DNA of 45,000 nucleotides from an uncultured Flavobacteriales bacterium (lineage in GTDB: Bacteria; Bacteroidota; Bacteroidia; Flavobacteriales; BACL11): positions 1 to 45,000 of the forward strand of contig CASIBH010000003.1 of the NCBI GenBank assembly GCA_949372805.1, written 5' to 3'. The position numbers were made by a program, and so were the translations under genes. The notes below the pieces were generated by a model. The model saw only the letters and a list, made by a program, of their open reading frames with translations. It made no database searches and had not been told where the DNA came from. Below, in pieces: positions 11,070-18,547 of the stretch. The stretch's first letter is position 1, and every line of letters begins with the position of its first letter.

Positions 11070-11599
11070 TGTTAGTTTTTTTTTCGCACTTAATTCTTAG
11101 TCTAATGATAAATTCAATTTTAGTATTTGATTTCAATGAAAATAGTAATCTCTCAAAATGGAGAGTAATAGATGATGTTGTAATGGGAGGGAGGTCTAAT
11201 GGAAGCCTTACTTTAAATGAAAAAGGTTATGCAGTTTTTTCTGGGGATGTTTCTTTAGAAAATAATGGAGGTTTTTCATCTTTACGATATAATTGCTCAC
11301 CGATAATTTTAAATGATCATACTAAGTGTGTGCTTTACTTAAAGGGAGATAAGAAAAAATATCAATTTAGATTGAGAGAGAATAGAAATGATTATCAGTC
11401 TTATATTATAAGTTTTAAAACAACTGGCGATTGGCAAAAAATTGAAATACTCTTAGATGAATTAGTACCTTCTTTTCGAGGGAGAGAATTAAATATGCCT
11501 AATTTTCAATCAATAAAAATAGAAGAATTAGGGTTTTTGATTGGAAATAAGAAAAATGAATCTTTTAAGCTTGAAATTGATAAGATTGAAATAGAATAA
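11069..11599 (+). CDS. CIA30 family (NDUFAF1-like) protein
   Basis: A 176-residue protein starting at GTG in a TAGTG overlap with the stop of the preceding gene; an ATG at codon 13 (11105) is the alternative start. FDFNENSNLSKWRVIDDVVM, followed by GG(R/K)SxG and a GGFSSLR segment, is the hallmark of the CIA30 fold (complex I intermediate-associated protein 30), a beta-sandwich related to carbohydrate-binding modules. Eukaryotic NDUFAF1 helps assemble complex I; bacterial members have no settled role. The N-terminus is hydrophobic (LVFFSHLILSLMI) and could act as a signal or anchor if the GTG start is right. A gene for a secreted thioredoxin-like protein follows three bases after the stop. 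Confidence 0.75.
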   Translation: MLVFFSHLILSLMINSILVFDFNENSNLSKWRVIDDVVMGGRSNGSLTLNEKGYAVFSGDVSLENNGGFSSLRYNCSPIILNDHTKCVLYLKGDKKKYQFRLRENRNDYQSYIISFKTTGDWQKIEILLDELVPSFRGRELNMPNFQSIKIEELGFLIGNKKNESFKLEIDKIEIE

Positions 11600-11602
11600 C
11601 TT

Positions 11603-12130
11603 ATGAAGAAATATTATTTTTTAATATTATTTTTTATGATATTTTTCCAGCAAAGTATTTCTTCTGAGGAAAATGTAAATAGAGGTTTTAAAGTTGAAGT
11701 TGGAGATCTCTCGCCTGAATTTAGTTTGCAATTACTTGATGGATCTATAGTTAATAATAAAAGTTTATTAGGAAAGGTGGTTATTCTGCAGTTTACGGCT
11801 TCTTGGTGTGGGGTTTGTATTAAAGAAATGCCACATCTTGAAGAAAAAGTATGGAAAAAATTTAAGTCAGAGGATTTTGTTTTAATTGGCATTGATCTGA
11901 AAGAAGAAATTGAAGTTGTACAAGACTTTATTAAAAAAGTTGGGGTTAGTTACCCTATGGCAATTGATGAAGATGGTAGTATCTTTGAATCATTTACTAC
12001 TGAAAAAGCTGGTGTTACTAGAAATATTGTTCTTAATAAGAAAGGTGAGATAATTTTTCTGACAAGATTATTTGATGAGTCAGAATTTAGTGAAATGGTT
12101 CATGTTGTTAAAGCAGAGTTATTGAAGTAA
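11603..12130 (+). CDS. TlpA-like thiol-disulfide oxidoreductase
   Basis: A 175-residue protein with a signal peptide (MKKYYFLILFFMIFFQQSIS) and a thioredoxin/AhpC-TSA fold. The active site is SWCGVCIKEMP (CxxC = CGVC), preceded by GKVVILQFTAS, and a conserved cis-Pro region is visible at GVTRNIVLN (the usual GVPxxFL is weakly kept, with Thr instead of Pro before RN). The likely location is the periplasm, where TlpA/ResA-type proteins reduce disulfides, for example in apocytochromes. No cytochrome maturation genes are nearby. The gene lies immediately after the CIA30 gene and probably shares its transcript. The replacement of the cis-Pro makes activity less certain. Confidence 0.75.
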   Translation: MKKYYFLILFFMIFFQQSISSEENVNRGFKVEVGDLSPEFSLQLLDGSIVNNKSLLGKVVILQFTASWCGVCIKEMPHLEEKVWKKFKSEDFVLIGIDLKEEIEVVQDFIKKVGVSYPMAIDEDGSIFESFTTEKAGVTRNIVLNKKGEIIFLTRLFDESEFSEMVHVVKAELLK

Positions 12131-12177
12131 TATTCTAGATCAATTAAAATTTCAAATCATAAATAATTTTTAAGCCT

Positions 12178-13233
12178 GTGAATAAAGTAGATTTTATTAT
12201 TGTTGGTCAAGGCTTGGCAGGAACTTTACTTGCTTATGATTTAATTTCTAACAATAAAAAAATTCTTATAATCGATAAACATTTAAAGGCTTCATCTAGT
12301 AAAGTTGCGGCAGGAATGATAAATCCAGTTGCAATGAAGAGGTGTAGCCCTGCATTTATGGCTGATCATTATCTTCCAAATGCTTTAAAAGTATATCGTG
12401 ATCTTGAATTAAAATTAAATTCAAAAATATTATATCTAAAGCCAATTCTTAAGCTATTTGCTAATGAAGATATTCAAAACACCTGGAAAGTGAAATATAG
12501 TAATGATGATATGGATAAATACATTTCTTCATTTTCTAAAAGTAATGAGTTTTCATTTTTAAAAAATTCTTTTGGAGGGGCGGTAGTTGAACCTTCAGCC
12601 CACTTAGATGTTAGTCTTTTTCTAAATATTTCTAGAGAGTATTTTACTAAATTGAATTTGCTAAAAGAAGAAATATTTTCTTTTGAAGATTTCGATCATA
12701 TTAATTGTTCTTATAGAGGTGATATCGCAGATAAAATTATTTTCTGTGAAGGTCACAGGCTTCAAAATAATCCGTTTTTTAATTATTTGCCAATGAGCCC
12801 TACAAAAGGAGAAATTATGAGGATAAAAATTCCTTCTTTGAAAAATTTTAATAAAATGATTAGTAAGGGTATTTATATGATTCCTGTTAAAGATTATGAG
12901 TATGTAGTTGGCGCTACATATAATCGAGAAGATTTAAGCGATAAAGTTACACAAGAGGGTAGGTCTTTTTTAATAAGTAAACTTGATAGTATTCTAGATG
13001 TTGATTTCGAGGTTTTAAGTATTTCTGCTGGAGTTCGTCCAAATGTAAAAGATAGACGGCCACTTATTGGTGTTCACCCAGAGTTTTCAAAATTATATGT
13101 TTTTAACGGCCTAGGCTCAAGAGGTGTTTTACAAGGGCCTACTTTATCACAAGAATTAATGTCTTGTCTTTTTAGTAATCATTTAATAGGCAATAAGATA
13201 AAGAACTATAATAATATTAATAGGTTTGATTAG
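12178..13233 (+). CDS. FAD-dependent oxidoreductase (DAO family)
   Basis: A 351-residue protein with a GTG start (GTG AAT AAA GTA GAT). The N-terminal dinucleotide-binding motif IIVGQGLAGTLLAYDL (GxGxxG) and the acidic end of the second strand (IIDKH) are clear. SSSKVAAGMINPVAMKR, near residue 40, matches the DAO superfamily (glycine oxidase, the C-terminal half of MnmC). ISAGVRPNVKDRRPLIG and FNGLGSRGVLQGP, near the C-terminus, are the second FAD-contacting region. The substrate is probably an amine or amino acid but cannot be read. It follows the thioredoxin-like gene after 47 bases and converges with the methyltransferase gene, sharing 4 bases at the stops. Confidence 0.8.
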   Translation: MNKVDFIIVGQGLAGTLLAYDLISNNKKILIIDKHLKASSSKVAAGMINPVAMKRCSPAFMADHYLPNALKVYRDLELKLNSKILYLKPILKLFANEDIQNTWKVKYSNDDMDKYISSFSKSNEFSFLKNSFGGAVVEPSAHLDVSLFLNISREYFTKLNLLKEEIFSFEDFDHINCSYRGDIADKIIFCEGHRLQNNPFFNYLPMSPTKGEIMRIKIPSLKNFNKMISKGIYMIPVKDYEYVVGATYNREDLSDKVTQEGRSFLISKLDSILDVDFEVLSISAGVRPNVKDRRPLIGVHPEFSKLYVFNGLGSRGVLQGPTLSQELMSCLFSNHLIGNKIKNYNNINRFD

Positions 13234-14213
13234 ATAGTTTTAGCTAATGATATGGCATAGAAAGGTTCTTTTGATTTTGTGCTATTCTTTCCGCAGATAA
13301 ATAATTCTTTTTCAACTAAATTATTGGTGTTAAATAATAGTTTTAATTCCTCTTTTATATCTTTACTCATATCTAAAGTAAATTTCCAATTTTCTCCAAA
13401 TTTTTTAATAAGTTCTTTCCCTTTTTTTACTCTTCTAAATTCACTTCCATGTAAAAATTTTGTTGAATAGAAATCTTGAGCTAGTAGACTTCCTTTTACG
13501 CTAATTGAAGATATTTGCTCAAAAGTATTTTCTACAATTTCTTTTTCTAAGTAGCAAGAAACACTTTCAAATAAAAAAAGAGTCTTTTCAGATTTGTCAA
13601 ACCCATTATTAATTAAGTCGTCTGACCAGTTTTTATTATTGAGGTCACAATTTATATAAGTGATATTATTGTCATAGATTTTGGCTTTTTTCAGTGTTTT
13701 AATTTTTAAATCTTGAGTATTTTTTTTATCAAGTTCAAATATCTTAATATTAGAATTTTTAATACTATTCGCTCTTAAGTCAAAGCCTGCCCCTATAATA
13801 ACAAGTTGATCTACAAAATTAATATTCTGTGAAATAATACTATCAAATTTCATTGTCCTAAAGAATAAAAAAGAATATGAAGATATTTTTTTAAGATTTT
13901 TCTTTACCAGCGCTGTTGGTGTAAATCCAGTAATTTTATTTGCGATTATGGCTGGTAACATCATCATGTAAAATCCAATGTGTGATTCTGCAGGAAAATT
14001 CTTTATGAATTTTATAATTTTCTTATCTTCTCTAATGCCAAAAAAATGTAGTATCCATTGTCCTTGAATAACTTGACCTGCTGTGTATGAGATATTAAGT
14101 TTTTTGCTTATATATTTTTCTTTTTGAAAGGCGTAAAATGCTCCTAAAACAGAAACGGGAAGAAGCAATAATTGTAATATGCCGTAAGTAAGATATTGTG
14201 ATAATTTAATCAT
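13230..14213 (-). CDS. LCM-type class I SAM-dependent methyltransferase
   Basis: A 327-residue protein. VIIGAGFDLRANSI is the SAM-binding glycine loop and the following IFELDKKNTQDLK supplies the acidic residue that binds the ribose, in the form typical of leucine carboxyl methyltransferase (Ppm1/LCMT, PF04072-type) homologues. LFLFESVSCYLEKEIVENTF is the conserved F(x)EGxxxYL region, here with S in place of G. Bacterial members methylate unknown small molecules or polyketides. The N-terminus carries a hydrophobic stretch (GILQLLLLPVSVLGAFYAF) that could be membrane-associated. The gene is single, with no promoter box of the TAnnTTTG type seen close upstream. Confidence 0.75.
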   Translation of the reverse strand: MIKLSQYLTYGILQLLLLPVSVLGAFYAFQKEKYISKKLNISYTAGQVIQGQWILHFFGIREDKKIIKFIKNFPAESHIGFYMMMLPAIIANKITGFTPTALVKKNLKKISSYSFLFFRTMKFDSIISQNINFVDQLVIIGAGFDLRANSIKNSNIKIFELDKKNTQDLKIKTLKKAKIYDNNITYINCDLNNKNWSDDLINNGFDKSEKTLFLFESVSCYLEKEIVENTFEQISSISVKGSLLAQDFYSTKFLHGSEFRRVKKGKELIKKFGENWKFTLDMSKDIKEELKLLFNTNNLVEKELFICGKNSTKSKEPFYAISLAKTI

Positions 14214-14233
14214 TAAAAAAATTTCCGTAAAAA

Positions 14234-14267
14234 TAAGAAACCTTTACGTTGCTGTAAAGGTTTCTTA
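14234..14267 (-). terminator. Rho-independent terminator after the DUF4397 gene
   Basis: A perfect 14-bp stem (14234-14247 with 14254-14267) and a 6-base loop. On the minus strand it is followed by TTTTTA, 59 bases after the end of the DUF4397 gene. Confidence 0.75.
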
Positions 14268-14325
14268 ATGATGAAATAACTATTTAACTGTTTAACTATA
14301 ACTAATTTTTTATTGAAATAAAATT

Positions 14326-15162
14326 TTATTTTGCTGCTGGTAATGCTACTAGATTCCCTCCACTTGGTAGTGCTACATATAAACCAAATCCTGAACCGTT
14401 ACTGTTATTAGCAGGATTTAAAAATCCTGATGCTACCACTACTGCTGCTGCTCCATTTAGCCCAAGAGTTTGTAATGGTGCGCTGTAAGATGCTACAGTA
14501 ACTGCACCTGTCTCATCTCTTATGTCTAAAGTGTAATCATTTGTTGCTAGCTCTAAGTATGCCGTAAAATCTCCATATGAAGCGTTGTCAACAATTGTTC
14601 CAGCTCCTACACCTACTTCTACAACATCAACTGTAGGAGCATCTGTACAGCCATGGTGTACTAGTAAATCTGTATTTGATGGGTTGTTGGCAGTTTCTTG
14701 TCCCATTGCATATACTGCAATTGAAAATGCTGTAGCTGGTGAATAGCCTGAAGTACTTACAATACCTTCAGCAATTAAAACATATGTTTCGCTAGCTGCT
14801 AAGGTATAATAGAAGTCTGCTATTGCTTGAGAGGAGGATGTACTGTTAGGTCCTGCAATTGTAATTTTAATTTCTTCATTAGCTGGAGCATCAATAAAAG
14901 GAGATGAAGTTCTGAATTCAAAATTGTCTAATAAAAGAGCATCATTTAAATATACATCAACTGTTGTTGCAGCTAAGTCTGCAGAGTTGTGAATTACTTG
15001 AACTCTAGCATATTCTGGGCTTGGCACTACTGCTACTATTTCTTCTTCTTCTGTGCAAGAGGAGAAAGTTAATACTACAGAAAATAATATTGTTAGTGCA
15101 GAAGAAAAAGTGAATGCTTTTGCAAAAACTGATGGTTTAATGTTTTTAGATTTTGAGTTCAT
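14326..15162 (-). CDS. DUF4397 lipoprotein
   Basis: A 278-residue protein with a charged N-terminus, a hydrophobic signal and a lipobox-like end (VVLTFSSC followed by TEEEE), so a lipoprotein is likely. The mature part has two related immunoglobulin-like units: ARVQVIHNSADLAATTVDVY with YLNDALLLDNFEF, and LLVHHGCTDAPTVDVVEVG. These match DUF4397 proteins, in which RVxHxSPDAPxVDVY is repeated. The role is unknown. The coding region is visibly richer in G+C and in Ala, Gly and Val codons than its neighbours, which may reflect strong expression. It has its own promoter box at 15187-15194 and a strong terminator, so it is a single-gene unit. Confidence 0.85.
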   Translation of the reverse strand: MNSKSKNIKPSVFAKAFTFSSALTILFSVVLTFSSCTEEEEIVAVVPSPEYARVQVIHNSADLAATTVDVYLNDALLLDNFEFRTSSPFIDAPANEEIKITIAGPNSTSSSQAIADFYYTLAASETYVLIAEGIVSTSGYSPATAFSIAVYAMGQETANNPSNTDLLVHHGCTDAPTVDVVEVGVGAGTIVDNASYGDFTAYLELATNDYTLDIRDETGAVTVASYSAPLQTLGLNGAAAVVVASGFLNPANNSNGSGFGLYVALPSGGNLVALPAAK

Positions 15163-15186
15163 TTTTATATTTTTTTAATTAGAATG

Positions 15187-15194
15187 CAAATATA
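15187..15194 (-). promoter_or_regulatory. Promoter -7 box for the DUF4397 gene
   Basis: TATATTTG on the minus strand, 24 bases before the ATG. The match to TAnnTTTG is exact. Confidence 0.5.
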
Positions 15195-15314
15195 CCATAA
15201 GCATTAGTATTTGTATAACATTTTTATAAAAAACTTATATAAAAAAGAAGTTATACTAGATTGTAAAGGGTTTTATAGTTAGTGATAAATTTGAGTTAAA
15301 AGGTATATTAATTG

Positions 15315-15968
15315 TTAAATAACAGCTTTATATCCTATTCCTCTAAGTGTTTTTATATAGTTAGTACCCATAATCATACGTATTCCTCTTAGGTGTACAT
15401 ATAACGAACCACTATCTACTTTATTCCCTTTTCCCCATGCATGATCATATATTTCTTGATTTGAAAATACAGTTCCAGGATTTGAGGTTAAGAGTGTGAA
15501 AATTAAAAATTGGATTTTAGGAAGTTCAAAAGCTTTATTGCCAATGGTAATTTCCTTACTTTGATAAGAAATATGAAATTCTTTGTAATTGTAGTCTCTG
15601 TGATTTTTTTGTTCAAAGAATAAATTATAAACACTTTTTATTTTTTCTGACAATACATTTGAAGGGAGATTAAAGGGAATGAATGAATTACCCCCACTGT
15701 TGTATGCGGCTATTTTAGTGTAATTTTCAATTTCATCAGATCTTATTATAATGTATGACGATAAATCTTTTTCTCTAATTAAGGTACACGCTTCTATTGC
15801 ATCATGTTTGGGTAAAATCATATCGATTATAATAATGCTTGATTTTTCTAAACAATCTATTAGCTGATTTATTGAGTCTGTGATTATAAAATTCTCTTTA
15901 TCAATATCTAAATGTTTTAACAGAGATTTTGGAAAAATTTGGTTAACAGTCAGAAACAGTACTTTCAT
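15315..15968 (-). CDS. Orphan response regulator with winged-helix output, degenerate receiver
   Basis: A 217-residue protein. Residues 1-115 form a receiver-like domain with a central strand and Asp in SIIIIDMILPKHDAIEA, corresponding to the phosphorylated aspartate, and a Ser at IIIRSDE in the switch position. The acidic pair expected after the first strand is absent (VLFLTVNQI), and the conserved Lys of the K-P motif is replaced (SFIPFNLP). Residues 130-217 form an OmpR/PhoB-type winged helix: FELPKIQFLIFTLLTSNPG, YDHAWG, VHLRGIR, IKTLRGIGYKA. No histidine kinase gene is nearby. I infer a phosphorylation-independent or atypically controlled transcription factor; the targets are unknown. 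Confidence 0.8.
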   Translation of the reverse strand: MKVLFLTVNQIFPKSLLKHLDIDKENFIITDSINQLIDCLEKSSIIIIDMILPKHDAIEACTLIREKDLSSYIIIRSDEIENYTKIAAYNSGGNSFIPFNLPSNVLSEKIKSVYNLFFEQKNHRDYNYKEFHISYQSKEITIGNKAFELPKIQFLIFTLLTSNPGTVFSNQEIYDHAWGKGNKVDSGSLYVHLRGIRMIMGTNYIKTLRGIGYKAVI

Positions 15969-16155
15969 AAAATAATTTATATTTCTTGTAAAATAATTGC
16001 TTGCAAAACTAAAATAATTAGAGAGTTTAATAATAATTCTTTAATCAGTTTGTCTATTTTTTTTCACGTAGTTAATACGCTGATAAACAAAGTTTTATTT
16101 TGTTTCATTAATGATTTTGTTGATAAATAAATAATAGAATTCAATAATGCAGTCT

Positions 16156-16237
16156 TAATTTATAGTTTAAAAATTTAATATTTTAAAAAAGTAGAATACA
16201 TATGATTTTTTTGCATAAAAAATTAAACTATAAATTA
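16156..16237. repeat. 15-bp inverted repeat, 52-base spacer
   Basis: TAATTTATAGTTTAA (16156-16170) and its exact complement TTAAACTATAAATTA (16223-16237). The right arm includes the stop codon of the BNR gene. The intergenic DNA 15969-16234 otherwise shows only AT-rich sequence with no gene. It lacks a T-tract next to the stem, so it is not a standard terminator. Confidence 0.6.
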
Positions 16238-17587
16238 CTCTAAAATTATTTTCTTTTCAATACTTCCGTTTTTAGAAAAATGTATTAGTGTTTTATTATT
16301 TTTTAATGTGCTTATTTTTCCATTAAGATCAAATATTTGATTTGTTTTGGCTAAATTATTTTCTAATATAAAATTATTGCTGCTAGTTAAGTTTAAAGAT
16401 CCTTTTGTAAAAATTATTTCATGTTCAGTATTATTAACGTAAACTAAAAAAATATTGCCATTGCTAAACTCAACATCAGGATCTGTTTTATTACCAAATT
16501 TTGAGCTATCAGTAAAACATATTGAGTTATTAATATTGTTAGAGCCGTTAGTTGAATAGCTTAAGTAGCAGTTTTGCATATTTGTTCTATTGTCCTGCCA
16601 AACTACAGCTACAGTATCATTACTAGAAGCAACTTCTGGAAAGTTTTGAATACTTCCAATGACGGGGTCAATATTTCTGTTGTAAGAATATGTTAAATTA
16701 TCTAATGAAATATTACTAAAAACAACTTCATTGTTACCAGTTGCTCCACTTCTTTTTACTACTAATATAGAGTCTCCAACAATGGAGCCTCGAGGTGTTG
16801 TGGCTGGGCATGAGCTTAGTATCCATTGGTAGTCATCCATGTCATTATATGTTGAAAATGTTAGTCCTCCATCACTAGATTTTGAAATGTAACTATTTCT
16901 GATATTATTTTCATTATTTCTGTACAATAGATAGATATCTGATCCTTTAGAAACAAGAGATGATTTGCAGCAATCACAAGGTTCCCCTGGAGATAAGGCA
17001 CTTCCTTCAATAGCGCCATTAAAAGTTGCTCCATAGTCGCTAGAAACATTAACCATTTGTTTGGGCTCAAGCCAGTTTAATAAATACTGCATATAGCTTA
17101 CTATTGGATGACCATTATCATTAATTTCAATATTTGCCATTCTGTATTTATGTCCAGCTAGTGACTCAGAAACTCTCATAGTATCTGAAAAAGTATTTCC
17201 TCCATCAAAAGACTTTATTAGCATTATTGAACTTTGAGTTGAAGCCAAAGAAGTAAAGACTACATAAATTGTATCACCTTTTGAGGCTACTTCAGGTCCA
17301 TCCCATGATGATGGGAGTATGCCTGTTTGTAAAATATTGTAAGGAGCGGAGAAAGAAGAGCCATTCCATTTACTTGCTTTAAGTACTTTTGGGGTAGCAT
17401 CTTTTCTCCAAATTATAAGAGGGTTGTCATTATTGGCAAGAACTATTCTTGGTCTTCCATAACCATCTAAATTATCACTAATTACTGTGTGTTGATCAAA
17501 TGAAATTTCTTGTGATATAGAAAGTAGTGGTATTGTAAAGAGTATTAAAAATATGTGAAGTGTTTTCAAAGCTTGTAATTTTAGCAT
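16235..17587 (-). CDS. Secreted sialidase-like BNR-repeat protein with short T9SS tail
   Basis: I chose the ATG at 17587 because the signal peptide (LKTLHIFLILFTIPLLSISQ) follows it closely and it avoids the 22-base overlap with the SDR gene that the ATG at 17623 would create; the protein then has 450 residues. BNR/Asp-box motifs SxDxGxTF appear as SFDGGNTF, SSDYGATF and SSDGGLTF, so a six-bladed sialidase-type propeller is likely. The motif GEPCDCCKSS sits in the middle. The end, QIFDLNGKI to GSIEKKIILE, resembles the short T9SS C-terminal tails of flavobacteria and is similar to the tail of the copper monooxygenase at 18548. Catalytic sialidase arginines are not obvious, so enzymatic activity is uncertain. 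Confidence 0.7.
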   Translation of the reverse strand: MLKLQALKTLHIFLILFTIPLLSISQEISFDQHTVISDNLDGYGRPRIVLANNDNPLIIWRKDATPKVLKASKWNGSSFSAPYNILQTGILPSSWDGPEVASKGDTIYVVFTSLASTQSSIMLIKSFDGGNTFSDTMRVSESLAGHKYRMANIEINDNGHPIVSYMQYLLNWLEPKQMVNVSSDYGATFNGAIEGSALSPGEPCDCCKSSLVSKGSDIYLLYRNNENNIRNSYISKSSDGGLTFSTYNDMDDYQWILSSCPATTPRGSIVGDSILVVKRSGATGNNEVVFSNISLDNLTYSYNRNIDPVIGSIQNFPEVASSNDTVAVVWQDNRTNMQNCYLSYSTNGSNNINNSICFTDSSKFGNKTDPDVEFSNGNIFLVYVNNTEHEIIFTKGSLNLTSSNNFILENNLAKTNQIFDLNGKISTLKNNKTLIHFSKNGSIEKKIILE

Positions 17588-17601
17588 TAAAGATAAAGGT
17601 T

Positions 17602-18306
17602 TTAAAATGGATTTGTTGCCCAAACATTTAATTCATTAATAAAACCTCTATCATCCATTTCAAGTGCAGATGTAATTGCATGTGCAATTTCAATTGGACG
17701 TAATTTTTTATCTTCTAGTTCTCTCTCAATTCTGTTTTGATCATTAAAAGCAGTTTTTACTTCGCTAGGATTTACCTGGCATACTCTTATGTTAAATTCT
17801 CTGAGTTCCGCTTGCCAGCATTGTGTTAATGCTCTTACTGCAAATTTTGAAGCGGCATAAACACTACCGCCTTTAAATCCCTTTAAGCTAGCTGAAGACC
17901 CTATGTTAATAATAGTCCCAGATTTTTGGTTTTTCATTAGTGGAACAATTTCTTTTGTTAAAAGTGAAAGTCCAAATACATTCACGTCAAAAATTTTTTT
18001 AAAATCATCGTAATTTAGACTATCCATTTTATTAAAATACCCCAAGCCTGCATTATTAACTACTGCATCAATTTTTCCATTAAAGTGACTAATACATTTT
18101 TCAGTATTTTCTTTAATTGCTTTTGTGTCAGAAATATCAAATACAATTGGATGTGCACCAGTATATGCTTGAGCTTTAAGTAGTCTGTCTTTATCCCTAC
18201 CTGTTATTACAACATTAGCTCCCTTTTCTGATAAAATTCTTGCTGTTTCTTTTCCAATCCCAAGGCTTCCACCTGTTATTAGGATATTTTTATTTGATAG
18301 ATTCAT
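17602..18306 (-). CDS. Short-chain dehydrogenase/reductase
   Basis: A 234-residue classical SDR. The cofactor loop is TGGSLGIG near residue 11, the NNAG motif is at VVNNAGLGYF, the catalytic Ser is in IINIGSSASLKG, and the catalytic Tyr and Lys are in YAASK. VITGRDKDR after the second strand suggests NADP(H) preference (basic residue after the strand). The substrate is unknown. It lies directly upstream of the BNR gene (15 bases apart) and could share its transcript. A TACTTTTG box 15 bases upstream of the ATG is the probable promoter. Confidence 0.85.
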   Translation of the reverse strand: MNLSNKNILITGGSLGIGKETARILSEKGANVVITGRDKDRLLKAQAYTGAHPIVFDISDTKAIKENTEKCISHFNGKIDAVVNNAGLGYFNKMDSLNYDDFKKIFDVNVFGLSLLTKEIVPLMKNQKSGTIINIGSSASLKGFKGGSVYAASKFAVRALTQCWQAELREFNIRVCQVNPSEVKTAFNDQNRIERELEDKKLRPIEIAHAITSALEMDDRGFINELNVWATNPF

Positions 18307-18321
18307 TGTTTTTATTTTTTA

Positions 18322-18329
18322 CAAAAGTA
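18322..18329 (-). promoter_or_regulatory. Promoter -7 box for the SDR gene at 17602
   Basis: TACTTTTG on the minus strand matches TAnnTTTG, 15 bases before the ATG. The rest of the 241-base gap up to 18547 is T-rich and holds no gene that I can see. Confidence 0.45.
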
Positions 18330-18535
18330 CAGATTAAATATTTTTTTTTACTAATAATAGATTTAAAGTAATTATTCATTTTTATGTTTTTTTGTGCATT
18401 TTTAAGTGTTTTTTGTTTGTTTATTTGCGTTTTTAAGTTTTTTTAGTGAAAATTATCAATTTTTTGAATGATAGATTTATTTATAAATATCTAAGAAGTT
18501 ATGTATTAATCTAATTACGCTAAATCTTTTTTAGC

Positions 18536-18543
18536 TAATTTTG
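18536..18543 (+). promoter_or_regulatory. -7 box four bases before the copper monooxygenase ATG
   Basis: TAATTTTG, then AAAA, then ATG. This spacing predicts a transcript that begins at or next to the start codon. Confidence 0.5.
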
Positions 18544-18547
18544 AAAA

